DNA of 64,000 bases from Lethocerus indicus (GCA_019843655.1 JACDQD010000001.1:43964230-44028229); one strand, 5' to 3'; positions 24,501-36,668 are shown, numbered from the stretch's first letter. Translations and numbers: made by a program. The notes: a model not told the origin generated them from the letters alone.

Positions 24501-25680
24501 ATAACAGGTATTTCGCAGGAATCGATTTCATTCAGCCGATTGTGGGGTAAGGTGGGGGTTTGAACATATATTTAATCGTAAAAGATAGTTTTTAATTCTT
24601 CTAAAGATTCATCCGATTCGGCTCCGTAGCTGAACGATAGCCCCTCGCGGTCGATTCATCCCGTGCACACACACACGGCTTCCAAACCTACTATCGGGAA
24701 AGAGATGTCAATTCAACAAACACTAATGCCTCAGTAATGCATAGGATTTTAACAGGTAAGTATTTCCAGGTAGAAAGTACCATTTTGGAACCAGGAATTT
24801 TATTGTGGCCCGTAGCCTCCCCAGAGGTCCAGCATTTCTATACTGGTAGACGGTTAAAACGAGAGGAATCAAAGAAGGAGATTAAAGACAAAAATAAATA
24901 ATTCTAATTACTTGTTAGGCCCCTAGTTAGATCGGTTTAGGCTCCACCCCATTCGGTACGAGGTACTCCCACAGCAAGTCCCTCAGTGCGAACAAGACCT
25001 CCAAAATCTAGCTTGAGCGATATATAAAAGCATTTCTATTAGGAGATATCATACTTAAGTTAATCATACTTTTGTCTAAGGGGGAAATGATAAATTATAA
25101 AAGGAATAATTCCAGACAAATGTTCCCATAACTTCATATCAAAACAGGAACTTGACCATATTAATATAACGTTTGGCGTGTTTCTATACAGTGTATTGAT
25201 ATAATACCGATTTTACTGGCCAGGAGTATACGCCAAATATTTCCCGCCAGATTATACCTTCACCAATCTGACAGTGTATTAGAGATTTATATATTCTTAA
25301 TAGAGTTTCGTTATATATTCTTAAAAAAATAAAAAATACAGGAAAAATTGCCCCATTCATCTTGCATGCAGTTGTTAGGCGAAAGTCTAGGACACGCCAA
25401 ACGAAGTGACTTTGCAATTGGCGTAATATTATATAGTTTACAAGCAAACATTACAGGGAGGTATTAATGACGTGAATGGGAACTCAATAAGAGGGAGAAA
25501 GCTTTGCTCTGTCAATAATTCGAAAATAAGTATCAGGACGGCGTCGTTCAGAATATTCGTTGAATTATAAACATAAAAAGTACATATATGCTCAATCGTG
25601 CGTAGCATAGTTATTACCTTGTAATTACAAATTTTATGAACCAGATCCTTCCTATGCTGTTTTTGCTGTGTTGCCTGTAC
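18560..25680. other. Shal intron sequence, mostly unrecognised
   Basis: Apart from the remnant at 22285-22345 and a weaker one near 23650, no element or exon is recognisable. A C-run at about 22960 and a tRNA-like stretch near 24630 (GGTCGATTCATCCC) are minor features. Confidence 0.5.
22285..22345 (-). repeat. Remnant hammerhead repeat with altered palindromic stem III
   Basis: The minus strand reads CCGAAACTAGTCTAGC. The usual ACCGGU has become ACUAGU, which is still self-complementary. The first box is lost. Confidence 0.45.
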
Positions 25681-25688
25681 ATTTATCT

Positions 25689-25689
<1 letters not shown>

Positions 25690-25766
<77 letters not shown>
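25690..25766. repeat. TG/TA compound microsatellite
   Basis: About 11 TG repeats followed by about 28 TA repeats, ending exactly at the mariner left end. Confidence 0.95.
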
Positions 25767-25769
<3 letters not shown>

Positions 25770-26305
25770 GAGGTCTGTTCAAAAAGTATCGTGAATTTTA
25801 GATTTCCGCGAAATAAGTATATTCACTCTACGGTTTTTTTGTAGCCTCATGTTTGTACACATTTATCTCACTTATGCTGACAATGTCAGCCGTTGTTAAT
25901 GTTCAGTTAATCTTCTAAAGCAGCTTTTCTTGCACGTTTTTTTAGTTCGTCTGCGATTTTTACCCATTCAGAAAAATGGATTAGAGAATTTCTGTCAAAT
26001 TTTGTGTGAAACAAAAATTAAGTGGTCGGAAGCATATCGAATGTTGACTGTGGAATATGGTGAAGCTACCTTAGGCCGAAGCAACGTTTATCGGTGGTAC
26101 AAAATGTTTTCAGAGGGCCGAGAAGATGTGAACGACGAAGGGCGTGCCGGACGCCCGAGCACGTCAAAAACGGACAAAAAAATTGTGCGCGAATTTTTGG
26201 CCAAAAACAACACACTAATAATGCCGCAGCCACCGGATTTGACCAGATCTGGCCCCTTGTGACTTTTTCTGAAAACTGGAAAGGCACATGAAAGGACGAC
26301 GCTAC

Positions 26306-26306
<1 letters not shown>
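25767..26306 (+). mobile_element. Internally deleted mariner transposon
   Basis: The left end (25767-25800) reads CGAGGTCTGTTCAAAAAGTAT, a mariner-type terminal repeat placed directly after a TA run. The frame gives CETKIKWSEAYRMLTVEYGE...GRSNVYRWYKMFSEGREDVN...GRPSTSKTDKK, the paired helix-turn-helix DNA-binding domain. It then jumps at about 26195 to NNTLIMPQPP and, after a frameshift, PCDFF and RHMKGRRY, the region of the third catalytic aspartate. The central catalytic domain is deleted. The right end merges into another TA run at 26307 and no right terminal repeat is seen. Confidence 0.85.

Positions 26307-26372
<66 letters not shown>
26307..26372. repeat. TA microsatellite
   Basis: About 33 TA repeats starting where the mariner sequence stops. 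Confidence 0.95.
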
Positions 26373-26376
<4 letters not shown>

Positions 26377-27882
26377 GGCAACATAATGTTGAAATATTAT
26401 TTTTTTAACAGTCAGAGTTATACATAGTTTTATATAGAAACGTTGTTATGAATTAGTGATGTTTTACCTTTCGCGTTTGAAGACTGAACAGGGCCATGGT
26501 GGAGTAAGAATTGTTCACAGGTACAGAGAGGGGCGACGCGATTAGCGAGAATTCGAGTCGTCGACATTTGAAATGCAATGATCATAAGACAGACAGAGAT
26601 CATCCACTGGGCCAATATATATGCTCTCCTCCTCCTGTCCTCCTATAATATTCCATTGTTGAAATACGCTTTGGCTAGATGGCCTTCCCAGACATTTTGG
26701 ATTCTCGCCGAATATCCCAGTCTATATTTACATGCATGTGTGCATGTTATACTTTTGAAAGGGGCACCCTTCTGTCCCTAGTGTTTTAGATGATGAAACT
26801 TACGACGCCCCGTTAGTCTAAACCGATTTTTCGATATCCGGGATAGGCCTTGCTGGAAAGCCCCTGTTTATTTGAATCATTTAAATGTCGATGTTAACAT
26901 TTCTCAGCCGTAAAACGGGCGGACTGCGTCTCAACTTGAGGAAGGCAGGACCTCCCAAAAATAACCGGCTTCAGGGCCAAAAATTATAAACCGTCGCTTC
27001 GAATAACCATCCAATATATCTCATTGTAGCTTTTGTATAATGTGATGAGATTGTCGGTAGGAGAAAGTTTTCGTATGAAATCAGCAATGGAAAATTGCTG
27101 CGACAAGGATAATTGGACAAGAATGCCGCTATTCAAAAACGAGAATGTCACGGTTGGTGACATATTACAACCAGTTTCATCCCCCTCTCATGTCAATTCC
27201 TGACCTCCATGTTGGCCCGCTTCCACGTGTTTTCACTCTACACATGAGATTGCACTATTTGCGTAATTAATCCTAAGCTATGCTGTGACCTGACAAAGAA
27301 ACCTATTAATTATAATAATTAATCCTATTTATCCTATTTATAAAGCGGCGATAGATTAAAGTGAAATTTCGATCACAGTAAGCGTTCATTCTGTGTTCTC
27401 TTATCAGTGACATTTGCGCAGCGGGTCTTAAAGGGCGCGGCGACTAAACACTAACTGAAGTCCCCACAAGGACTATCGATTTGACTAACGATCCAGATCC
27501 ACAGTTTCGGTTTAACGTGTCCACGCGATGTTGGAACTACCCGAAAAACGACCTGTGAGCCTAGAAAGTATCACGGAAACGAAGATGGCTGCCGATCTTG
27601 CAATCGCTATGGCTCCATCTCCTTCTTCCGACCCGCCCTCCAGTTCCAGTCTCCGCTAGCATCCGACGCTCCTCCGAGAGCCTATTCAAGTCTAAAGAGA
27701 TAAATTATTCTATTCCAAATAATCCTTCGATAGGACTATTCTATTATATTAGTTCGTCAAAACCGGTCGTAACCCGCTTTGCGAGAGAGTACACGAAAGA
27801 TAAGCCAAATAATAGCCCATAAGAGCGTTACACCGGTGATTCTGGCTCTACGAGGAAATCATTTAGGCAGTCGGTAGTATGT

Positions 27883-27885
27883 ATG

Positions 27886-27975
<90 letters not shown>
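27883..27975. repeat. TA/CA/TA compound microsatellite
   Basis: Short TA tract, about 13 CA repeats, then about 25 AT repeats, 190 bases left of the Shal exon. Confidence 0.95.
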
Positions 27976-28164
27976 GGAGTCGGGCGGACGGCCAAGCGAG
28001 CGGTCGATCGAGGCTCGTTTATATTATAGAGTAAACGGAAGGGCCGAGTATGCCGGTAGGCCGGCCTCTGGCGGTGTAAATAAATAGGGACAGGTAGGGC
28101 TACCGTGAGTCACGGAGGACCTGCCGGCGGATCGATACGACTAAAGGGAACCCGATGTACTTAC

Positions 28165-29279
28165 CCTAGAGTGGTCATGGTGACAATGGTGTACCAGAAG
28201 GCGGCCGGTATGGAGGTGAAGTTGGTTCCGTCGACGTTCTTCTCCGCATAGAAGATGACCGTGGCAAATATGATGATCGCCATGGCCAACGAGAAGACGA
28301 GAAACCCGAGCTCCGAGGCGCAGGATTTTAACGTATAACCTAGAATACGGAGTCCCTGAGAGTGGCGGGAGAACTTAAAGATCCTGAACACTCTGAATAC
28401 TCTAAGGGTGACGAAAGCGCCGGAAACGTCGCCGTTGTCCGTAATCCCGAGACCGATATAATAGGGGAGTATAGCGACCACGTCGATGATGCTCATTACG
28501 CTGCGAACGAACTTGCAGCGATCGGGGGCGGCGAAAAGTCGGAGGAGGTACTCGGCGGTGAATATCATGACGCAGGCGGTGTCTAGACAGAAGAAGACTA
28601 TCTTGTAGCGTTCGCCGCAGGGGAGAGTGCCTGCTCTGCCGGGCCTGTGGCCGCACGGTACCGTCTCCACTACGTTGGCCATCACGGAGACTGCGATGAA
28701 GAACCCCGTCACGTAGTAGAACACCAGGGCCGCCGTCGAGGTGTGCGGGTTCTCGAACGCCCGCCACATTTTCTGCCTGATGTTGGTCAACTGGGGTAGG
28801 TTCTGGTCCCCGTTCTCCGATAGTTTGTCGTCCATCAGCCTCTCGGCGTTCTCCCGTTTCCTGTCCCTGTAGTCCTCGTAGCAGCAGTCCCCTATCACGT
28901 CGGGGAGGATCCCAAAAAACGCCAATTCCTCGTCGTAGCTCGTGAGGCACTCGTGCTTCGGGTAGTGGAGCTTCCCCGTCCTGTAGTAGTTGAGGATGTG
29001 CCTGAATATGTCGGGGTCCCGGTCGAAAAAGTATTCCTTGCTCTCTTCGTCGAAGAAGAACTCCCTCTCGTTCGACCCCAGGAGGGTGTCCGGGTACTTC
29101 TCTAACGTATTTCTCCAGGTTTCGAAGCGGCGACCGGACACGTTTATCAAGAGCTTCTCGTCGTCGGTCTTCCGACGGTCCTTGGGTACGGGAGGCGGAG
29201 GCAAGGGGTGGGTGGCGATAGGCACCCATCCTATGGCCGCCGCCCGGGCAAAGGGGAGCCAAGCGGCGACCGAGGCCAT
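28165..29279 (-). CDS. Shal: Shal/Kv4 voltage-gated potassium channel, first coding exon
   Basis: This exon encodes residues 1-371 plus two bases of codon 372 of a Kv4/Shal channel, which forms tetrameric A-type K+ channels. The start is the ATG at 29279, because the protein opens with the hydrophobic [15 protein letters not shown] segment conserved at Kv4 N termini (the KChIP-binding region in vertebrate homologues). Domains seen: T1 tetramerisation domain about 41-140 with the zinc motif HX5CX20CC (H105, C111, C132, C133); S1 about 184-206; S2 about 226-248; S3 about 259-279; S4 about 287-306 with regularly spaced arginines ([12 protein letters not shown]); S5 about 325-346; pore loop about 356-372 ending TMTTLG. 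The exon stops inside the selectivity filter at GG|GTAAGT; the filter is completed at 890. No stop or frameshift is present, so the gene looks functional. The exon is much richer in G+C than the flanking intron. Confidence 0.97.
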
Positions 29280-30212
29280 GCTGTGCGGTGGAATCTTCCA
29301 CTATGCGAGCTCTCCCAGCGGGAGGACGAGACGGTGGTCGCGCTCCGGCTCGAGAGGGCCCCCTCTCCGATCGCCCATATCGTCTTATCGCTCACCGCGT
29401 CCACCTCCCTCCCTTCCCGCTCCTCCTCCTCTCGGTGCTCTCTAGCTACGTCCGCGGTCTCCGGACACGCGGCCTACTCTCCTCTAGGGCTCCGCCGACT
29501 AGATCGATTTTGGCCGCCGCTCCGCCACCTCCCGCCCCCACCACCCGGGCCCCCGTCGCCCCGGCGACCGTGACGTCACCCTCTCGGCTCGACCTACATT
29601 TCCTCCCGCCCCTCTCTTATCGCTTCAATTATTTTACGCTCCCTCGTCTCGTCCGCTCGTCTTATTAGCTCTCGCTCGGCGGACCCGCCCCCGGCCTTGC
29701 TCTCTTCCCTCCTCCTCGCTCTGGGGAACTCCGAAATACTACCGCGCGAAATCGTAAAGGACGGGCCTGGGGCTTGTAAAAAGACGATAAAAGGGGGAAC
29801 GCTCGAGGAAAGCAGTCGGACGAAGGCCGAGTAACCGAAACGGATTTAAAAAATGGAGTAGTCGGCGTGGCCGCCACCCCCGACCCCCGAGCTCTGGTCC
29901 GGCGCTCCACGGCGCCTTTTTTTACCTACCTATTCCGTCGCCGCCAAATTCGGAGTTTCAAATTTTCTTCGGACGTAAACTCCAATTAAAAAAAACGGCT
30001 AACATTCGTTTTTAATCGCTTTATTATAGTCGGGTTTATATTCGGAGAGGAGAAAGATATTGTCTGTACGATCTTCCGTTAGGTTAGGATACGGTTTGAG
30101 CTCGGAGTGGGGCGTAGAAGAGGGGCGCGTTACGTAAGGTGCGGGATTATATAACTTAGCGAGCGACAAGGGCCCGATGCGCCATAGGGGGAGCGGATTG
30201 TTTCGGGGGAGT
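29280..30212. promoter_or_regulatory. GC- and CpG-rich divergent intergenic region, probable Shal 5' UTR and promoter
   Basis: Between the Shal start codon and the plus-strand candidate exon at 30213 the sequence is strikingly rich in C, G and CpG to about 29930, then becomes mixed. It contains no repeat matching others in the window. Head-to-head layout plus this composition suggests a 5' UTR and a promoter for Shal, possibly shared with the plus-strand exon. No TATA box or initiator can be fixed by eye, so exact start sites are unknown. Confidence 0.45.
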
Positions 30213-30333
30213 ATGTCGGGTAAGAAGAAGCCGGCTGTGGTGTGGACCAACCTCCACGTCTCTAACCGACTTGGGCCCTCCGAGAACTCGGACCCGGAAA
30301 GCGACGCCCACTACTACTACCCGCCGGCCAACA
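30213..30333 (+). CDS. Candidate first coding exon of an unrecognised plus-strand transcript
   Basis: An ATG at 30213 opens a GC-rich frame of 40 codons plus one base, beginning MSGKKKPAVVWTNL and ending HYYYPPAN, directly followed by a plausible donor (ACA|GTGAGC at 30334). Composition drops sharply after the donor, as expected at an exon edge. The frame is open further upstream to an ATG at 30177 (MRHRG...), so the start is uncertain. It is rich in Ser, Pro, Asp and Lys and shows no domain I know. The exon ends in phase 1. The nearest downstream plus-strand gene, Rab32, could accept it through a weak AG at 35537-35538 (two bases before its ATG), giving an N-terminal extension, but this is inference. 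It could also belong to another gene or be a 5' UTR frame. Confidence 0.4.
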
Positions 30334-30855
30334 GTGAGCTCATTTTCTATCTTAACTTTGTCAGCGCGCCTTCCCGGTGTTATTTTCCGGTTAGCTGTGC
30401 CCCCTTTCACCTGGAACGCTCCTCTCTTCCCAGTTAGCAAGCTTTTCTTTCGATTGAAGTTCAGAAATAACGCGGGAGGAATACTTTACGTTGAAGAGTT
30501 TTCAACGCGATAATAAAAACTCAGATCGACGAGTCGTAATTTTGATCAGTTGAATCGTATCTGACGATCGATTTCATCGAAAAGTGATACTTCGCAGCTG
30601 GATTTCTGCCTTTAGTAACGTGTATATTTTATTTTCCATTTCGACTTTCGTTGGATTAATGTATTATTTTATTTTTCGATTTCAACCTTTTAAACATTTA
30701 TCTTTTATGTGTTCAAAACATCCGTAAGAATGTGTGTTTGTGTGAACGCGAGTATTAGAAAAGAATGAGCCTAAAACAAAATTCAACTGGTAATCACAAA
30801 TTCGGCTGTCGCCTATGATCTCTATCCAAGGTTTCAAAGTAATTTACGTGTATAT

Positions 30856-30992
<137 letters not shown>

Positions 30993-30999
30993 TAAATCG

Positions 31000-33085
31000 G
31001 TGTTATTTGAACATGTAAATAATAAGTTGAGCTGACATGTTCGATATTACCGAGTAGGCAAACGAAAAACAAAGAAAAACTATGGACTTAGACTTCGAAC
31101 TTTGGAATAATATCTTACTACGATAGAGACCAAAGGATTCGACTTTCCCACAAAAACGATATGAAAGGCGCCTTTTTAAGATATTTCTGATAGATTTCAA
31201 TATCGAAAGAATGTTTTCTAACTTTTTAAATTATAGATGCATCAGTAAAATATCGATTAGAAAGTTAAAGGAAATACATTCACGGAACTATAACACAAAT
31301 TTTCCGCAGTTGCGATGTTAATTTATATCTTCTATTAGTTCTATTATTTGAAAAATAAATACTTTTAGCATTATGGGTAGCATCAAATTCTACAAGCGTG
31401 GTGGACAGCAGTTGATAATTTTTGGACAATTCTGTATTTTTGCCACGTGTGTGAATTTAACTGTATATAAACTCAAGTGTGCCTTTAATTCCCACTGGTG
31501 ACAGGTCCGAAATGAAGGTGAAAAACTGGTTCGAGATTTCGAAAATTGAAAACGTGCCCAACTTTTTTTTGAACGCACGGAGCCTCAATAGAATTTGATT
31601 TACTTCGACTTTCTACAATTTCAATCTTACATCGGCAAAGTTCCGATGGAATGCTACTGGTGATGGGGATAATCCAAAATCCAAAGTGATGCTATTCCAT
31701 ACCCCGAAACAAATTGCTGACGTCCTCTATTAACATTTGAAAACGAAACTTTTACAAACGTACGTTATTTATATTATAATTGATAAACATAATTTTTACA
31801 AATACAAAATATGTTTATTTTCATAAAGGGGGTAACTGCAAATGTTTTATGTTACGCAGAATGCTTCTGTGTATACTGGAATAATCCATTTGTTACTTTT
31901 GCATGATTCCCTTCTGTATACATTTTTTTTAATTGCACCCGATTCGGAAAAGTATTGTTTGTTAAATCCAGACGCTATTTAGTCACTCAGTATGCCTACT
32001 ATCCCTCGTAGACTGAGCCCTCCGAAGGTACCCGAATAGTTACTAGTACTGAGAAAGACCTACTTAAGTCAGTGGCCACGAATTCGATATCCTGTCTGTC
32101 TCCTTTTCCCCGCCCAATTATTTTCCACTCCTGGAAGTGACGGGGGCGATTCGGCCGAGATAACTCTCCTGCCGGCCGAGAGTCGGGTTTCGCTGCTGAC
32201 AAAAACTGGTTTACTCGCCCAAGGGTTATATAATCATGAACATAATATGTCGGAAAACAAACTTGGCTTCGAATCATTTTGACCATCTGATTTCGAATCG
32301 AACTCCCTTTTTTCTTTAAGCTCTTTTCGTATAAAAGAGTGGGATAATTAAATCAATGGATTCAATTGCCCTCGGAATGCCATTCCAGGATTTTCAACAA
32401 TCTCCGTCATCCTGTTGACTTATCCACGCATTTATTTTAAACAAATAAATCTTTGATTCGCCAGTAATTGAAATCAGTCATTTGTAGTAATATATATCGG
32501 CGGTGGGAACCTCTGTTACCACACAACCATATATGTACATGTTCATATATGTCTGATCTGAGAAAAGGGGTTTGGGAAACCCAAAAAGGATAAGTGTCGT
32601 CCGAACGCAATTTCTTGGCGGAAGTAAATATATCTGGACATGTATTAGGTAATGAGACATCGAAAAATAAATCTTCTTCTGGCCCATTAGCTTTAGGGGG
32701 CGGTCTGTCGGCAATTAATGGAGCCCATCGATTCAGCCCATTCTTCTTCTCCTACGCCCCGCGGTGATGAAATTTACGTAAGCAATTTTATGTAGTTTCA
32801 TGTCGTACCGAATGTGTTCGACAAAGGCCCGATGATGGAGTGGACCGCAGACAGTGTCTGGATAAGATAACTTCAATTTAACGCCGTTTATATATGAAGG
32901 ATTTGAGATCACAGCCACACCGACGTGTACGTTCGATCGGCGGCGATTAAATTAATAATAAGAAGTAAAACAAAGAATTCGTATTCGTCCATTATTTATT
33001 GTACAATCAACTTATATAGTTATAAATACAATTGTGGAATACTATTTTGTAACTTGTTTCTCTTGATAAAGAAGCCAGCCTAGTG
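31000..33085. other. Unassigned sequence between the candidate exon and the Jockey fragment
   Basis: No supported exon. A degraded relative of the 60759 hammerhead motif begins at 31652 (GCTACTGGTGATGG). Frames of up to 95 codons show no motif. Confidence 0.5.
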
Positions 33086-33560
33086 CTAGCACTTTTGACG
33101 AGTATCAGGGCTACAGAGCGAGAAGATCTTTAGGCAAGTGGTGTTTAAGTCGTCGGGGATGCGTAACACAACAGAGCGACTTAATTCAACCAGTGAATTA
33201 GGATGAGGAGTGAGACGGGAATGAAACTTTAGGAACCGGGATTCTATAAATTCGACAACTGTTCGTATGTTGCGGTCGTGGTGAATGGTGTGTTTTGAAT
33301 CATACCAGTGAGCATTAAGGATAGTTCGAAGGACTTCTGATTGGAATCTTTGGATGTGAGCAGTTAGGATATCATGGTGGAACCCCATAGGTTCTATATC
33401 GTATATCCACGTCGGTTTCAATATGGCTCTGTAGATTATGAGTTTGATAGCTAACGTCAATTTTGATGTCCATTTTAGTAATAGCTTTACTAGTCCTAAT
33501 TACCGGTTTAAGTCGATTCTTCGTTGTTGGGTATAGGTATGTTTCGTGGGAAGGTATGCG
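33086..33560 (-). pseudogene. Jockey-like non-LTR retrotransposon fragment, 3' part
   Basis: The minus-strand frame gives KWTSKLTLAIKLIIYRAILKP...TWIYDIEPMGF, then IQRFQSEVLRTILNAHWYDS, IHHDRNIRTVVEF and RFLKFHSRLTPHPNSLVEL, the typical end of a Jockey-clade ORF2. One frameshift lies near 33465. A stop follows at 33086. The reverse-transcriptase catalytic YXDD region is not present. Confidence 0.75.
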
Positions 33561-33599
33561 AATTTGGCATAGAGATATCGCCAAATATTATGTATCAAA

Positions 33600-35540
33600 T
33601 GTAATTTCGAGGGATATTTTTATGTAAAAGTGTTTCTGTTTTTTTATTTTTATTTAAAAGTGAATTACAGTCAGTGTAGTCCTGTCCGCTATCACGGTGA
33701 GTAACTTGGGCATATTGGTCCGGAAACGGGCTGAACGAAGAAAAATTCAAACTCAATCTTTGTTGCTCAGTTGTTTACGGTTCGAACCCTGGAGGTGGGC
33801 GTACTTCACATTCAATTGGAAATTCTAATCGATACCGAGCGGGTTTTATTAACATCCGATCGCTCAAATATGCTTCAGTGTTATGCTGATATTAATTTCC
33901 TCGTGGTCTATAGCATCTTCGCAATGGAATCATCGTGATTTCTACAATAACAGTAGACTTTTATACACAGTTCGATGTAATTAGTTATTCTTAGTTATGA
34001 AATTAATTATTGCTGTCACGTGATAATATCTTGTATTAATCCAGCTATGGGTCTCTATTGGATGTTATACTTAGGAAGGGACCGATAGGAGAAATACACG
34101 CTCAATCTACCGTGAAGCCAAATCCACGGATGTTTCCACGGTAGCAACACAAAGACCGGACAGTGGTTTTAGTCGATGTGCCAAGTCGGAGAATTTGACA
34201 TTACCGAGTCACGTGACAAGGTGTTTTATAAAAGTTTCCCCTATATAAAGAAATGGGTTGAGTCTCAAGGTTGTTGCTTGTTAATAATAATAAAATAACG
34301 AGGTAATATAATAATAAAATTATATTAAACTATTGTAGGTACTTTTGGATGTTTGAACTGGGACGCCTTAGGATTTTCATTCAATTGCGAATTGGACTCG
34401 ACGGATCTAAAATAAGGCTGGTCACTCTGTAGAAATAAAAAGTTTAGTTTATTCCTGGCGCACGGTAACATTTAACGGATGAATGGATGCCGGCTATAGC
34501 GGTTGTTCACCAGAGATTTGTCCGAGGATTGGCGGATTGGGAACTGCGTAAAAAGTGTCCGTTTTATGGGGTAAGACGTAAGGGAGAGCGGTGAGTCCCG
34601 TGAGCCCACTAACTCATAGTTAGAACTCCAGTCCGGTCACGTAGCCTGTAAACCTCTAGTCCCAGCCTCACACCGACATCATCTTTCAACATATTTGTGC
34701 ACTTCGGAACGTGCAATTATTTTTATTATTATTTATTATTTTTAATTTTATACAAAAAAAAATAAAACCAATGGCGAAATAAAAACGCCTTTATTATGTA
34801 ACATTCTACACTTTTGGATCCGTTATTATTCGCGAGGCCCGGGAGCACCCCGTGTTTTATTGTATCCAATTTTGACTGACTTATAATTTCGAAATAACAG
34901 AGTGGCATCCATCGGCTGAAAGATAAGGGTGTTCACAAGGACCTATTTACGCTACGATATTTATTTAAATGTTACGTGAACAGAATTTGGGGCTAAGTTG
35001 CCGTAAACAAAGATAGTGAAACCGATCGCTTGTTTACACACAGTAGAAGCTTAAGTGACAGCGACCGATAATCGATGGGGAAAAAACAAAACGAATAACG
35101 CGCATAACGGTGGTTAACCAATTACTATTATTTGGTTATATGCTAGGAAATATAGCGTAGCGAACTATTCAACGTAGCGTTTTAATTTTTCCCTTTTCGT
35201 ATTACCAGAAAAGCTGGGATTGCGCTATTTCCCGAACGGGGTCCATCTACAATGCTCAAAAATAGAGCCCCCGTCCGGTCAACGCGTTTATCAACAGACA
35301 CTAAATTATTCTACAGGAATGCCGTGTTGACTAACAAAAATCCCTACTCAAAGAGGGGCCCTTCACTTCGCTGCCCCATAAACATATAAAATCGGGAGCC
35401 CCCCCAGCCGGGCTTGGCGCTAGGATCAATATTAATTGCTATCTTACGCCAAGATCGTGTAGCACATCGGCGAGAACCTCCGGCAGCGTACGTAACTTTA
35501 AATTAAACTGCAGTTATTAACACTTCTACCGTTGTGAGCA
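33600..35540. other. Unassigned sequence upstream of Rab32
   Basis: It holds a TATAAA-TATATAAAG cluster near 34230-34250 and AATAAAA near 34285-34315, which could mark an LTR remnant, and a B-box-like GGTTCGAACCCTGG near 33778. No gene is supported. Confidence 0.4.
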
Positions 35541-35781
35541 ATGACATTGTTGAATTTTGAAGGCAGGGCGTTGCGGCCGACTGGAGACAGGGTACCGGAG
35601 AAGCTCTTCAAAGTGATAATCATCGGGGACCCGACGGTCGGAAAGACTTCGTTCATACAGAGATACGTCCAGAATACGTTCTCCAGGGAGTACAAGGCCA
35701 CAGTAGGTGTCGACTTTGCTCTCAAGGTACTCCATTGGTACGACTCCCAAGTCGTCAAGCTTCAGCTTTGGGACATTGCAG
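35541..35781 (+). CDS. Rab32: Rab32/lightoid-type small GTPase, exon 1
   Basis: First exon of a complete four-exon Rab GTPase (241+182+122+130 bp, 224 residues). Rab32/38 proteins direct traffic to lysosome-related organelles such as insect eye pigment granules. This exon gives residues 1-80 and one base of codon 81: the G1/P-loop GDPTVGKT (29-36), switch I threonine T54 in KATVGVDFA, and the start of the G3 motif as WDIA. Isoleucine in place of the usual threonine of WDTAG is the Rab32/38 hallmark. The ATG at 35541 is the first in-frame Met; a TGA lies two codons upstream. An upstream alternative N-terminal exon remains possible. The donor is G|GTAGGT at 35782. Confidence 0.93.
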
Positions 35782-35998
35782 GTAGGTTCTATGATCATTT
35801 CACGAATATAAATTAAAAAAAAGTTTTATCGCCCTTTTGAAATTACCCTTTTTCCTTTGGTTTTATGATTAAACTGTAATCCAGTATACGACATATAACT
35901 TCGGCAGCATGGGTTCGAAAAACTAAGACAAAAAGTCCATTCAAACTTTTGACTTCAGATTCGTGTGTTTCTGTTTCCTCTCGCTGGTTAGGTCTTTT

Positions 35999-36035
35999 GC
36001 TAGACCGGTTTCGGCTGCTCGCCATCTTCAGTAGC
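35999..36035 (-). ncRNA. Hammerhead ribozyme motif (intact core), left arm
   Basis: Identical over all core positions to the copy at 1255-1291: GCUA stem I, CUGAAGA, GGC/GCC stem II, GAAA, palindromic ACCGGU, cleavage triplet GUC, UAGC. Confidence 0.78.
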
Positions 36036-36229
36036 GGTGTTAGTCATTTTGGGACTTTGGATGGTTTTGGGCATCCTCACTGCACCGTCACTGTCGCTTG
36101 TTTTATTGTATCCCTTGATCTTTAGTGAAGTACATTTCACAGTTAAGCATATTTATGATTTTCAAATATATGGCAGGAAACCTATCTTATATTGTGTATT
36201 TACGATCATAAAAGTTTTCTTTTATGCCC

Positions 36230-36420
36230 AACGAACTTTAGTTGAGTACATTTCCACGCCACACTCAGTGGGGCGCTAGTATATCGGCGCAAGTGCACCA
36301 AACGAACTTTAGTTATGTACATTTCCGCACCATCCTCAGGGGGCGCTAGTTTATCGGTGCAAGTGCACCCAACGAATTTAGTTAAGTACATGCCTGCACC
36401 ACCCTCAGGGGGCACTAGTT
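36230..36420 (+). repeat. About 70-bp tandem repeat, three units, inside the hammerhead element
   Basis: Units start at 36230, 36301 and 36371, each AACGAA(C)TTTAGTT...GTACAT...CTAGT...GCAAGTGCAC. The same unit occurs in reverse orientation at 55791-55950, so it belongs to the element family and not to the locus. Confidence 0.85.
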
Positions 36421-36631
36421 AATCTATATCTAATAATTTTTATTGAAAGAGAAAGATATAAATAAATACGTAATATTTTAAGATAAAAATAAAAAAAAGG
36501 TAAGTCATAAAAAATATGCTTAAGTGTGAAATGTACTTCACTAAAGTTCAAGGGATACAATAAAATAAGTGACAGTGACGGTGCAGTGAGGATGCCCAAA
36601 AACCATCCAAAGTGCGAAAGTGATTACCACC

Positions 36632-36668
36632 GCTACCGAAGATGGCGAGCGGCCGAAACCGGTCTAGC
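36632..36668 (+). ncRNA. Hammerhead ribozyme motif, core mutated, right arm
   Basis: Plus-strand copy with stem I GCUA/UAGC, stem II GGC/GCC and GAAACCGGUC intact, but the first box reads CCGAAGA in place of CUGAAGA. The U4-to-C change hits an invariant core base and should abolish cleavage. Confidence 0.7.

Larger units (their letters stand above)
891..28164 (-). other. 27.3-kb Shal intron loaded with transposon remnants
   Basis: The interval is bounded by a GTAAGT donor at 28164-28159 and a TTTCAG acceptor at 896-891. It holds no recognisable host exon. It contains a Penelope-like element, a piggyBac-like derivative, a mariner derivative, several Jockey-like fragments, diverged tandem arrays and microsatellites, listed separately. 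Long Shal introns are usual in insects. Open frames of 60-160 codons inside it have no family signature and I read them as chance. Confidence 0.9.

Noticed and set aside
24620..24665. tRNA-like stretch with A-box and B-box resemblance
   Set aside because: The boxes are imperfect and no cloverleaf can be drawn.
28402..29301. 299-codon minus-strand frame overlapping the Shal exon
   Set aside because: Arginine-rich shadow of the GC-rich Shal coding frame. The Shal frame has full domain support.
31999..32286. 95-codon minus-strand frame with a proline-rich stretch
   Set aside because: No recognisable domain; surrounding sequence is ordinary intergenic DNA.
34020..34345. Possible solo LTR (TATATAAAG then AATAAAA)
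   Set aside because: No matching second copy, no TG...CA ends with a target duplication, no primer-binding site.
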